NCBI GenBank assembly: GCA_934513205.1
Contig: CAKSWU010000002.1
Span: 1 to 64,000, forward strand
Reading direction: 5' to 3'
DNA: 64,000 bases
Origin: an uncultured Faecalibacterium sp.
GTDB lineage: Bacteria; Bacillota; Clostridia; Oscillospirales; Ruminococcaceae
A program made the translations under genes and the position numbers. Of the stretch, positions 51,960-60,050 are shown piece after piece (within the stretch, counting starts at the first letter, position 1; each line of letters starts with the position of its first letter). The notes below the pieces were generated by a model. That model saw only the letters and a list, made by a program, of their open reading frames with translations, was not told the origin of the DNA and did not search any database.

Positions 51960-51974
51960 GCGCCGGAGGAGATC

Positions 51975-52391
51975 ATGCAAGGACTGACCCTGTTCAACCT
52001 GAACCTCACCCACCTGCTGGATGCCTTTCTGGAAACTGCAGTGCCCATGATCGCCGGTCTTGCCGAGGTGGTGGGCCTGTTCATCATCATCACCAGTCTG
52101 GCGAAGGCCACCTTCTACTATGTCCGCGCCACCTTCTTCAACGACCACCGGGACTTCCACCATGAAATGAGCAGCGGCCTGACCACCGCGCTGGAATTTC
52201 TGATGTCGGCAGAGATCGCCAAGACCTTTTTGCTGCAAAATCTGGAGTCGGTGGTGCCGCTGGCGGCTACCTTTGCGCTGCGCGCTTTGATGAGTATGCT
52301 GCTGCACTGGGAGATGGAGGGCGGCCACCGCCCGGCCAACGCCAAGGGAAAGGACAAGTCCGGCTCCCCGAAGGACGGCGAAAAGGGCTGA
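51975..52391 (+). CDS. DUF1622-like small membrane protein
   Basis: A 138-residue protein with three hydrophobic segments (VPMIAGLAEVVGLFIIITSLAKATF, GLTTALEFLMSAEIAKTFLL, VVPLAATFALRALMSMLLHW) and a charged tail (KGKDKSGSPKDGEKG). The pattern fits the uncharacterised DUF1622 inner-membrane family. GGAGGA precedes the ATG and it starts 15 bases after dhuI, so it is cotranscribed, but a link to uronate use is not evident. Confidence 0.7.
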   Translation: MQGLTLFNLNLTHLLDAFLETAVPMIAGLAEVVGLFIIITSLAKATFYYVRATFFNDHRDFHHEMSSGLTTALEFLMSAEIAKTFLLQNLESVVPLAATFALRALMSMLLHWEMEGGHRPANAKGKDKSGSPKDGEKG

Positions 52392-52469
52392 CAGGCAAAA
52401 GATTTGCCAAACTTTAGCAGGGCAAAGTTTTACCGTATTGTGAAAAACGTAAAACCTTGAGATGAATAC

Positions 52470-52498
52470 TTGACAGGTTTGCACAAAGAGACTATACT
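52470..52498 (+). promoter_or_regulatory. amt-glnB promoter
   Basis: TTGACA (52470-52475), 17-base spacer, TATACT (52493-52498). Confidence 0.9.
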
Positions 52499-52511
52499 CG
52501 TGCCATCGAAA

Positions 52512-52556
52512 GCAAAGGCGCTGACGGAAGCAATTCCGCCAGCGCCTTTTGTGTTT
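52512..52556 (+). terminator. Leader terminator (attenuator) before the Amt gene
   Basis: AAAGGCGCTG (52514-52523) with CAGCGCCTTT, extended by CGGAA/TTCCG, then TTTTGTGTTTT. It lies 15 bases after the -10 box and about 75 before the start codon. A second helix GCAC...GTGC with GGGAG/CTCCC follows at about 52572-52598. Together they could control read-through. Confidence 0.6.
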
Positions 52557-52628
52557 TCGGGGAACCTGCCGCACGGGGAGAATAGAGGGCTCCCTGTGCA
52601 AAAAAATGACCGTAGGAGGTAGGAAAGT

Positions 52629-54368
52629 ATGTTCAACTCCGTTGACACCTGCTGGACGCTCGTGGGAGCGTTCCTCGTGTATTTCATGCAGGCGGGCTTT
52701 GCGCTGTGTGAGGCCGGCTTTACCCGGGCAAAGAACACCGGCAACATCCTGATGAAAAACATGATGGATTTCTGCATCGGCACGCCCTGCTACTGGCTCA
52801 TCGGCTTCGGGCTGATGTTCGGCGGCACCGGCGCACTCATCGGCGGCTTCGACCCCTTCATTCAGGGCGATTACAGCCACTTGGGGCTGGATATCCCCCT
52901 GTGGGTCTACATCGTGTTCCAGACCGTGTTCTGCGCCACCGCAGCCACCATTGTCTCCGGCTCCATGGCAGAGCGCACCAACTTCAAAGCCTACTGCGTG
53001 TACTCCGCCGCCATCTCGCTGGTGGTGTACCCCATCTGCGGCCACTGGATGTGGGGCGGCGGCTGGCTGCAGAGCATGGGCTTCCATGACTTTGCAGGCT
53101 CTGCAGCTGTGCACAACGTGGGCGGCGTTATTGCCCTGCTGGGCGCATGGATGCTGGGTCCCCGTATTGGCAAGTACGATAAGGACGGCAACCCCCACGC
53201 CATCCCCGGCCACAACCTGACCGCCGGTGCACTGGGCGTGTTCATCCTGTGGTTCTGCTGGTTCGGCTTCAACGGCGGCTCCTCCCTGAGCCTGTCCACC
53301 GATGCAACCATGACCCTGACCGGTCTGGTCTGCTTCAACACCAACCTTGCCGCAGCCGTTGCCACCTGCGTGACCATGATCTTTACATGGCTGCGCTATG
53401 GCAAGCCAGATGTCTCCATGACCCTGAACGGCTCTCTGGCCGGTCTGGTGGCCATCACCGCAGGCTGCGATACCGTTTCGCCCTTCGGTGCATTCTTCAT
53501 CGGCTTTGTGGCTGGGTTCCTTGTGGTGCTGAGCGTGGAATTCTTCGATAAGATCGCCAAGGTGGATGACCCCGTAGGTGCTGTTTCCGTCCACTTTGCA
53601 AACGGCGTCTGGGGCACCATTGCGGTGGGTCTGTTCTCCACCGGCTCCAACACCGCCCATGCCGGTCTGTTCTACGGCGGCGGTCTGGCACAGCTGGGCA
53701 CCCAGCTGCTGGGTCTGGTGACCGTGGATGCCTACGTTGTGATCGTGATGTTCCTCATCTTCAAGATCATTGATAAGACCATCGGCCTGCGTGTGCCCGC
53801 CGAGGTGGAGATCGACGGTCTGGACATCCACGAGCACGGTCTGGCTTCCGCTTATGCAGGCTTTGCCATCTCGGATGCCAACTCCGCTGCCATGACCCCC
53901 AACGAGAACACCGATCTGGGCGAGGACGATGTCACCAAGGCCACCGCAAAGCAGGTGGACGCCGCCGTGCCGGTGGTGCGCGAGCCTGTGATCCACGACG
54001 GCGTCTACGACACCGGGATGCACAAGGTGTCCATCATTGCAAAGCTGTCCAAGTTTGACCAGCTCAAGACGGCACTGAATGATCTGGGTGTCACCGGCAT
54101 GACCGTTACGCAGGTGATGGGCTGCGGCATCCAGAAGGGCACCAGCGAGAAATACCGCGGTGTGCCGGTGGACAGCACCCTGCTGCCCAAGATCAAGGTG
54201 GAAGTCATCGTCTCCCGCATCAGCGTGGACGCTGTGGTGGAAGCTGCCAAGAAGGCACTGTACACCGGCCATATCGGCGATGGCAAGATCTTTGTCTACA
54301 ACGTGACCCGCGTGGTCAAGATCCGCACCGGCGAGGAAGACTACGCCGCGCTGCAGGATGTGGAGTAA
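52629..54368 (+). CDS. amt: Ammonium transporter Amt fused to a PII (GlnK) domain
   Basis: A 579-residue fusion. Residues 1-about 405 form an eleven-helix Amt/Rh channel with the twin-His site (FAGSAAVHNVGGVIAL and AGLFYGGG... region) and the substrate-binding aromatic residues. A linker (about 405-460) leads to a complete PII domain at about 464-579: MHKVSIIAKLSKFDQLKTAL, T-loop with Tyr in KYRGVPVD, and B-loop TGHIGDGKIFVYNV. PII plugs Amt when nitrogen is sufficient; here the plug is covalently attached. AGGAGG precedes ATG 52629. Confidence 0.93.
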   Translation: MFNSVDTCWTLVGAFLVYFMQAGFALCEAGFTRAKNTGNILMKNMMDFCIGTPCYWLIGFGLMFGGTGALIGGFDPFIQGDYSHLGLDIPLWVYIVFQTVFCATAATIVSGSMAERTNFKAYCVYSAAISLVVYPICGHWMWGGGWLQSMGFHDFAGSAAVHNVGGVIALLGAWMLGPRIGKYDKDGNPHAIPGHNLTAGALGVFILWFCWFGFNGGSSLSLSTDATMTLTGLVCFNTNLAAAVATCVTMIFTWLRYGKPDVSMTLNGSLAGLVAITAGCDTVSPFGAFFIGFVAGFLVVLSVEFFDKIAKVDDPVGAVSVHFANGVWGTIAVGLFSTGSNTAHAGLFYGGGLAQLGTQLLGLVTVDAYVVIVMFLIFKIIDKTIGLRVPAEVEIDGLDIHEHGLASAYAGFAISDANSAAMTPNENTDLGEDDVTKATAKQVDAAVPVVREPVIHDGVYDTGMHKVSIIAKLSKFDQLKTALNDLGVTGMTVTQVMGCGIQKGTSEKYRGVPVDSTLLPKIKVEVIVSRISVDAVVEAAKKALYTGHIGDGKIFVYNVTRVVKIRTGEEDYAALQDVE

Positions 54369-54575
54369 AGCTCCCGAATTCTAACAGCTGTCCCGCTGCG
54401 GTGCAGGTGCACCGGCACGACACCGGCCTCTGCACAGCAGCGTGATATACGCGTTTGCGTCAGCAACGAAAGCCCCAGTGGGGCTTTCGAGTGACCAAAC
54501 GGTCTGCGAAAGCAGATGGAGGGGCCTCGCCCCGACAAGTGTTCTTTGTTCTCCTTTTTCCTTTTTTCTGATCCG

Positions 54576-54628
54576 ACTCAAAAGCCCCGCTTCTGCGCAC
54601 AAAGAAGCGGGGCTTTTGACACCTTTTT
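54576..54628. terminator. Terminator downstream of amt
   Basis: CAAAAGCCCCGCTTCT pairs with AGAAGCGGGGCTTTTG (54579-54594 and 54603-54618), followed after eight bases by TTTTTT. Confidence 0.8.
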
Positions 54629-54672
54629 TGCAGGCATGTAATTATCGTATAAAGCTTTTTGCCGTTCCTTGG

Positions 54673-54701
54673 TTGACATTGATAGAAAAACATGTTATGT
54701 T
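54673..54701 (+). promoter_or_regulatory. Promoter of the ClC gene
   Basis: TTGACA (54673-54678), 17-base spacer, TATGTT (54696-54701). Confidence 0.75.
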
Positions 54702-54755
54702 TTGGCGCATATAGACAAAATCAGATCAAAATTAAGAGAGGTGCGGGGAAGAAAC

Positions 54756-56024
54756 ATGTGGAAAATAAAGGAATGGATCCGGCATTATAAGGAAGCGATC
54801 CGGATCTCGCTTCTGGCGCTGTTCCGCTGGACGCTTCTGGCCGTGTGCACCGGCGTGCTGTGCGGCGGCATCGGAACACTGTTCCATCTGGCAGTGGAAT
54901 GGGTGACCGAGCAGCGCGCAGAGCATGTCTGGCTGCTGTGGCTCCTGCCTGCGGCGGGCATTGCCATCACGGCACTGTATAAGGCGACGGGCTGTGTCGG
55001 CAAGAGCACCAACGATGTGCTGCGGGCCGTGCAGGACGGCAGCTCGGTGACGCCATGGCTGGTTCCGGCCATCTTTCTGGGCACCGTGCTCACCCATCTG
55101 TGCGGCGGCTCGGCCGGTCGCGAAGGCGCAGCGCTGCAGATGGGCGGCAGCATCGGCTGGAATATCGGCCGGGTGCTGCGCTTCAACAATCACGACTGCC
55201 GCACGGCTACCGTGTGCGGCATGGCGGCGTTTTTTTCGGCACTGTTCGGCACGCCGCTGACGGCAACGCTGTTTGCAATGATGGTGGTGGACGTGGGTCT
55301 GATGCTGACCGTGGCCTTCGTGCCGGGCTTTCTGGCGGCGCTTATTGCGTACGGCATCTCGCTGAAGGCCGGCATCGCGCCCACGCGGTTTGTGATGGAA
55401 GCACCGCCGCTGGATGTCCGGACGGTGGTGTGCACCGCCGTGCTGGCCATGTGCTGTGCGGTGGTGGCGGTCATTTTCTGCCAGATGCTGCACTTTTTTG
55501 AGCATAAGTTCCCCAAACTGATGCCGAACCCGTGGGTGCGGGCAGCTGCAGGCGGCGCGGCTGTGGTGGCGCTGTCCTACCTGATAGGGGTGGGCCGCTA
55601 TAACGGTGCGGGCATGGATGTCATTCTGGATGCCATTGAGCTGGGGCAGGCGCTTCCGTGGGACTTTGTGTGCAAAATGGTGCTCACGGCGCTGACCCTG
55701 AGCGTGGGCTTCAAGGGCGGCGAAGTGGTGCCGAGCTTTTATGTCGGCGCAACGTTTGGCTGCGTGGTGGGGCCGCTGCTGGGGCTCCCGGCGGGTTTTT
55801 CTGCTGCAGTGGGTCTGGTGTGCGTGTTCTGCGGGGCGACCAATACGCTGGTGGCTTCCATTGTACTGGCGGCTGAACTGTTCAGCGGTGCGGGGTTTGA
55901 GCTGATGGCGCTGGCCTGCGGCCTGAGCTATATGTTCTCCGGCTATCACAGCCTGTATTCCAGTCAGGGCTTCCGCACCAGCAAGCTCTTTTCGGAATTC
56001 CTGCAGCCGAAGGAAGAAAAATGA
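54756..56024 (+). CDS. ClC-family chloride channel/antiporter
   Basis: A 422-residue membrane protein with about ten transmembrane segments and the ClC selectivity motifs GGSAGREGAALQMGGSIG and GFKGGEVVPSFYVGATFG. The usual GSGIP motif is not obvious near residue 90, and the glutamate gate is replaced by the GREGA context, so ion selectivity and coupling are uncertain. The related CLC-F group exports fluoride, but no fluoride riboswitch is visible upstream. GGGGAAG lies before ATG 54756. Single gene. Confidence 0.82.
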   Translation: MWKIKEWIRHYKEAIRISLLALFRWTLLAVCTGVLCGGIGTLFHLAVEWVTEQRAEHVWLLWLLPAAGIAITALYKATGCVGKSTNDVLRAVQDGSSVTPWLVPAIFLGTVLTHLCGGSAGREGAALQMGGSIGWNIGRVLRFNNHDCRTATVCGMAAFFSALFGTPLTATLFAMMVVDVGLMLTVAFVPGFLAALIAYGISLKAGIAPTRFVMEAPPLDVRTVVCTAVLAMCCAVVAVIFCQMLHFFEHKFPKLMPNPWVRAAAGGAAVVALSYLIGVGRYNGAGMDVILDAIELGQALPWDFVCKMVLTALTLSVGFKGGEVVPSFYVGATFGCVVGPLLGLPAGFSAAVGLVCVFCGATNTLVASIVLAAELFSGAGFELMALACGLSYMFSGYHSLYSSQGFRTSKLFSEFLQPKEEK

Positions 56025-56049
56025 AGAAAAAATTTCATGGCTGCGTCTC

Positions 56050-56078
56050 TTGATTTTTTCCGCGGGACGTGCTACAAT
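56050..56078 (+). promoter_or_regulatory. thrS promoter
   Basis: TTGATT (56050-56055), 17-base spacer, TACAAT (56073-56078), directly ahead of the T-box leader. Confidence 0.8.
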
Positions 56079-56097
56079 CAGCGTAGTTTCATCCTGT

Positions 56098-56366
56098 AAA
56101 AGCGATGATGCGGACAAACCGGAGTCTCGTCTCCATGACCCAGAGAGGGCTGCCCCGCAAGGGTGCTGCAAGCAGCCTGCCATGTGCCGGACTTCTACCA
56201 CCGCAGAGCGCAGAGGAGAACCTCTGCCGGGTGCGCCCGTTACAGCACAGCGAGTGGCACAGTTCCCGTTGGGGGCGTGCAATTCGGGTGGAACCGTGGA
56301 ACGCTCTGAAGATCTTCAGGCGCTTCATCCCGTAAACAAGTGTGCGGGATGAAGCGCTTTTTTGTT
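56098..56366 (+). promoter_or_regulatory. T-box leader of thrS
   Basis: The leader contains the T-box sequence GGGTGGAACCGTGG (56286-56299), which pairs with the acceptor end of uncharged tRNA, and a terminator (56320-56332 with 56345-56357, then T run) that antitermination would open. Candidate threonine specifier codons ACC lie at 56197-56202 in the 3' part of Stem I. The 5' border is approximate. Confidence 0.9.
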
Positions 56367-56405
56367 TTTTATTGTTGAGACCGCACGGTCAAAGGAGAAT
56401 CCATT

Positions 56406-58196
56406 ATGAAGATCATCTACAAGGACGGTCATGTGGACGAGTGCCCGCAGGACCAGGAACTGCACGTCATCCGTCACACCGCAGCCCACATCATGGCACA
56501 GGCCATCAAGCGCCTGTATCCGCAGGCAGACTTTGCCTTCGGCCCCGCCACCGAGAACGGCTTCTACTACGATGTCGATCTGGGCGACCAGAAGCTGAGC
56601 GATGAAGATTTGGCCAACATCGAAAAAGAGATGCGCAAGATCGTCAAGGAAAATCTGGCCATCAAGCCCTCCATCCTGCCCCGCGCCGAGGCCGAGAAGC
56701 TGATGGAGGAGCGTCAGGAGCACTACAAGCTGGAGCACATGGCAGATCTGGCAGACGAGACCGAGTTCAGCTTCTTCCGGCAGGGCGAGTATGTGGATAT
56801 GTGCATCGGACCCCACCTGACCTACACCAAGGCACTGAAGGCCTTCAAGATCACCCAGCAGTCCGGCGCATACTGGAAGAACGACAAGGAAAACAAGATG
56901 CTGACCCGTATCAACGGCGTGGCCTTCCGCAATCAGGAGGAGCTGGACGCATGGGAGAAGGAGCAGCAGGAGGCCCGCGAGCGCGATCACCGCAAGATCG
57001 GCAAGGAGATGGGCCTGTTCATGACCGACGACCTGGTGGGCCGCGGCCTGCCCATGTTCCTGCCCGCAGGCTACACCGTCTGGCAGGAGCTGGAGAACTA
57101 TATCAAGGCCAAGGAGCGTGCACGCGGCTACCTGCACGTTATGACTCCCTGCATCGGCACTGTGAACCTGTACAAGACCTCCGGCCACTGGGATCACTAC
57201 CGCGAGAACATGTTCCCCGCCATGGAGATGGAGGGCGAGAGCTATGTCCTGCGCCCGATGAACTGCCCCCACCACATGATGATCTACGCAAATCATCCCC
57301 ACTCCTACCGCGACCTGCCTATGCGCATCGGTGAGATCGCCCACGACTTCCGCTACGAGTCCTCCGGCACCCTGAAGGGCATCGAGCGCGGCCGTCACTT
57401 CTGCCAGAACGATGCCCACCTGTTCTGCACCCCGGAGCAGATCAAGAGCGAGGTCGCAGATGTCTGCAACCTGATCTTCGAGACCTACAAGGACTTCAAC
57501 ATCACCGATTACCGCTGCGTGCTGAGCCTGCGCGACCCCGCCGACAAGAAGAAGTACCACGATGACGACGCCATGTGGAACCATGCGGAGAACGCTCTGC
57601 GCGAGGTTCTGACCGAGCTGGGCATCCACTTCACCGAGGAGATCGGCGAGGCCGCTTTCTACGGCCCCAAGCTGGACGTGAACGTCAAGCCCGCCGTGGG
57701 TGCCGAGTACACCCTGTCCACCTGCCAGCTGGACTTCTGCCTGCCCGCAAAGTTCCACCTGACCTATGTGGACAAGGACGGCTCCGAAAAGACCCCTGTG
57801 GTGCTGCACCGCGCAATTCTGGGCTCTCTGGACCGCTTCATGGCCTACCTGATCGAAGAGACCAAGGGCAAGTTCCCCACCTGGCTGGCACCTGTGCAGG
57901 TCAAGGTGCTGCCCGTGTCCGAAAAGACGCTGGACTACGCCGAGAGCGTCACCGAGAAGCTGGTGGAAGCCGGTATCCGTGTGGCTCTGGATGACGATAA
58001 CCAGAAGATCGGCTACAAGATCCGTGCCGCACAGCAGGTGGACCGCGTGCCCTACATGCTGGTTTTGGGTGCCAAGGAAGCCGAGGCCGGCAACATCTCG
58101 GTGCGCGACCGCAAGGGCGAGACCACGTCCATGGATCTGGATGCCTTTATCGCCAAGGTGACCGACGAGATCAAGAACCGCACCTACAACGCCTGA
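56406..58196 (+). CDS. thrS: Threonyl-tRNA synthetase without TGS domain
   Basis: A 596-residue class II synthetase charging tRNA-Thr. It starts close to the N2 editing domain (VIRHTAAHIMAQAIKRL at residues 22-38; FAFGPATENGFYYDV), so the roughly 60-residue TGS domain of typical ThrRS (about 640 residues) is missing. The editing-site metal cluster histidines and MCIGPHL are present. Catalytic motifs: GLPMFLPAGYTVWQ, motif 2 DFRYESSG, and motif 3 HRAILGSLDRF; zinc ligands are in MNCPHH. The anticodon-binding domain closes the protein. Expression is under a T-box. Confidence 0.95.
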   Translation: MKIIYKDGHVDECPQDQELHVIRHTAAHIMAQAIKRLYPQADFAFGPATENGFYYDVDLGDQKLSDEDLANIEKEMRKIVKENLAIKPSILPRAEAEKLMEERQEHYKLEHMADLADETEFSFFRQGEYVDMCIGPHLTYTKALKAFKITQQSGAYWKNDKENKMLTRINGVAFRNQEELDAWEKEQQEARERDHRKIGKEMGLFMTDDLVGRGLPMFLPAGYTVWQELENYIKAKERARGYLHVMTPCIGTVNLYKTSGHWDHYRENMFPAMEMEGESYVLRPMNCPHHMMIYANHPHSYRDLPMRIGEIAHDFRYESSGTLKGIERGRHFCQNDAHLFCTPEQIKSEVADVCNLIFETYKDFNITDYRCVLSLRDPADKKKYHDDDAMWNHAENALREVLTELGIHFTEEIGEAAFYGPKLDVNVKPAVGAEYTLSTCQLDFCLPAKFHLTYVDKDGSEKTPVVLHRAILGSLDRFMAYLIEETKGKFPTWLAPVQVKVLPVSEKTLDYAESVTEKLVEAGIRVALDDDNQKIGYKIRAAQQVDRVPYMLVLGAKEAEAGNISVRDRKGETTSMDLDAFIAKVTDEIKNRTYNA

Positions 58197-58213
58197 TAAA
58201 AGCGCATAACAAA

Positions 58214-58254
58214 GCAGAGGCCCCTGTTCCGGATGGAACAGGGGCCTTTTTTGC
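58214..58254 (+). terminator. thrS terminator
   Basis: AGGCCCCTGTTCC pairs with GGAACAGGGGCCT (58218-58230 and 58235-58247), then TTTTT. Confidence 0.92.
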
Positions 58255-58268
58255 TGTATGGAGAATAA

Positions 58269-58790
58269 TCAGACGCTCTCTTTGGAGACGCTCTTCACAG
58301 CCAGAGCCTTGGCGGGCTTCATCAGCAGCACGCACACGCCGTTGAACAGCACAGAACCCACGATAAAGGTGAGGAAGAACTGGGGCAGGTGGGTGGTCAG
58401 GGCAGGGATGTCGATGCAGGCCACGGTCAGGTAGGCAAAGCCCACGTTGTTCAGCACCTTGGGTGCGTAGGGGTGCAGGATGATGAGGATGAACAGCACC
58501 ACAGCCAGCGGCAGGATAAAGCCGAAGAAATCGCCCAGAACGGGGGTCAGGGCGCTGATCGCCAGCAGCGCTACGACCGTGAGCACCAGACCCACAAGGC
58601 CGCCCAGCTCCACGGTGACAAGGCGGTCCTTCACATCGCCTTCCAGCGTGAACATCATAATGTTGCTCAGGAAGATTAGCCAGCTGTACTCCATGCCGGT
58701 AAGGTGGATGATGGAGTTGGCCACAAGGATCCAGACCAGCAGCATCAGGCGGAAATACAGCAGAAAACGCTTGGTTACGGTCTCATTCAT
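58269..58790 (-). CDS. Hypothetical integral membrane protein
   Basis: A 173-residue protein with five predicted transmembrane segments (LYFRLMLLVWILVANSIIHLTG; SWLIFLSNIMMFTLEG; LGGLVGLVLTVVALLAISALTP; FFGFILPLAVVLFILIILHPY; FLTFIVGSVLFNGVCVLL). I recognise no family with confidence; DUF1097-type proteins have a similar pattern. ATG 58790 was preferred over the longer frame because MNETVTKRF gives a plausible N terminus; the binding site is weak. Single gene, convergent with thrS. Confidence 0.6.
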   Translation of the reverse strand: MNETVTKRFLLYFRLMLLVWILVANSIIHLTGMEYSWLIFLSNIMMFTLEGDVKDRLVTVELGGLVGLVLTVVALLAISALTPVLGDFFGFILPLAVVLFILIILHPYAPKVLNNVGFAYLTVACIDIPALTTHLPQFFLTFIVGSVLFNGVCVLLMKPAKALAVKSVSKESV

Positions 58791-59060
58791 GGTAAGATCT
58801 CTCTTTCTTGTTGTAATGCAAGGAAATATTTGCGAAAAAACGGAATTTGACAGGAATAGCCTGCACTCAATGGGCCAAGTATACAATATTTTCCTGCAAA
58901 ACACAAGACTTTGACAATATAAAATTGCATAGTTTGTAAATTTTTGCTTTCAAACCGCGCCGCCGGACGGATGCCCTTGCCCCGGGGACGGGAAGAGAGT
59001 ATAATGGAAGCAACAAATACCCGCCGCTGTCCGCGGTCGGAACACAGGAGGACCTTATCT

Positions 59061-59981
59061 ATGAACAAACCGGTACTGGTGGTCATGGCAGCCGGCATGG
59101 GCAGCCGCTACGGCGGCATGAAGCAGATCGACCCGGTGGGCCCGGGTGGTCAGGTCATCGTGGACTATTCCCTCTACGATGCCCGCCGTGCAGGCTTTGA
59201 GACGGTGATCTTTGTCATCAAGCACGAGATCGAGCAGGCGTTCCGGGCTGCTATCGGGGACCGGGTGTCCCGCGCCATGCAGGTGAAATATGCTTTTCAG
59301 CAGCTGGAAGAGCTGCCCGCAGGCTTTGCCGTGCCGGAAGGCCGGGTCAAGCCTTGGGGCACCTGCCACGCCGTGCTGGCAGCAAAAGACCTGATCGACG
59401 GCCCCTTTGCGGTCATCAACGCCGATGACTATTACGGCCCCGAGGCATTCCGGGTGATGTACGACTACCTGTCCACCCACGAGGACGGCAGCTTCTACGA
59501 CTACTGCATGGTGAGCTACCTGCTGAAGAACACCGTCTCGGAGAACGGCAGCGTGGCCCGCGGCGTCTGCGTCACCGAGGCGGACGGCACCCTGCACAGC
59601 GTCACCGAGCGCACCCGCATCGAGCCTTACGCCGGGGGCATCCACTACACCGAGGACGGCGGCGAAAGCTGGACCGACCTGCCCGGGGACACGCCGGTCA
59701 GCATGAACCTGTGGGGCTTTGGCAAGAGCTTTCTGGACGAGGCGCAGCAGCGCTTTGCGGGCTGGCTGACCGAGAATCTGCCCAAAAATCCGCTGAAGTG
59801 CGAATATTTCCTGCCGCTGGTGGTGACCGAGCTCATCGAGGAAAACAAGGCGAAGATCCGGGTGCTGCGCAGCACCGACAAGTGGTACGGCGTCACCTAC
59901 CGCGAGGATAAGCCTCTGGTGGAGCAGGCCATTGCCCGCAAGACCGCCGAGGGACAGTACCCGGAAGATCTCTGGGGCTGA
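59061..59981 (+). CDS. Sugar-phosphate nucleotidyltransferase-like protein
   Basis: A 306-residue protein with the nucleotidyltransferase signature VMAAGMGSRYGGMKQIDPVG at the N terminus and the metal-binding NADDYYGPE motif around residue 120. It resembles NDP-sugar pyrophosphorylases and LicC-like enzymes but lacks the C-terminal beta-helix of GlmU/GlgC. The partner sugar is unknown. CAGGAGG precedes ATG 59061; the frame extends 5' to 58944 without need. Single gene, ending at a strong bidirectional terminator. Confidence 0.8.
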   Translation: MNKPVLVVMAAGMGSRYGGMKQIDPVGPGGQVIVDYSLYDARRAGFETVIFVIKHEIEQAFRAAIGDRVSRAMQVKYAFQQLEELPAGFAVPEGRVKPWGTCHAVLAAKDLIDGPFAVINADDYYGPEAFRVMYDYLSTHEDGSFYDYCMVSYLLKNTVSENGSVARGVCVTEADGTLHSVTERTRIEPYAGGIHYTEDGGESWTDLPGDTPVSMNLWGFGKSFLDEAQQRFAGWLTENLPKNPLKCEYFLPLVVTELIEENKAKIRVLRSTDKWYGVTYREDKPLVEQAIARKTAEGQYPEDLWG

Positions 59982-59993
59982 GCGCAACAAACA

Positions 59994-60042
59994 AAAAACA
60001 GGGGCTGCTGCACGGGTCTTGTGCAGCAGCCCCTGTGTTTGG
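59994..60042. terminator. Bidirectional terminator
   Basis: A 15-bp stem CAGGGGCTGCTGCAC / GTGCAGCAGCCCCTG shared with the convergent EAL-GGDEF gene. Confidence 0.9.
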
Positions 60043-60050
60043 TTCATGGT

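Larger units (their letters stand above)
54369..54755. other. Gap between amt and the ClC gene
   Basis: A 387-base gap. It contains the 19-bp palindrome AAAGCCCCAGTGGGGCTTT (54469-54487, also at 22-40), a bidirectional terminator (54579-54625) and the promoter of the ClC gene. No gene is visible, and no fluoride-riboswitch-like fold. Confidence 0.65.

Noticed and set aside
51252..54272. A 1006-codon minus-strand frame opposite dhuI, DUF1622 and amt
   Set aside because: It crosses several well-supported plus-strand genes and their intergenic gaps; composition only.
54369..54755. Fluoride riboswitch before the ClC gene
   Set aside because: I could not find the conserved pseudoknot sequences of that class in this gap.
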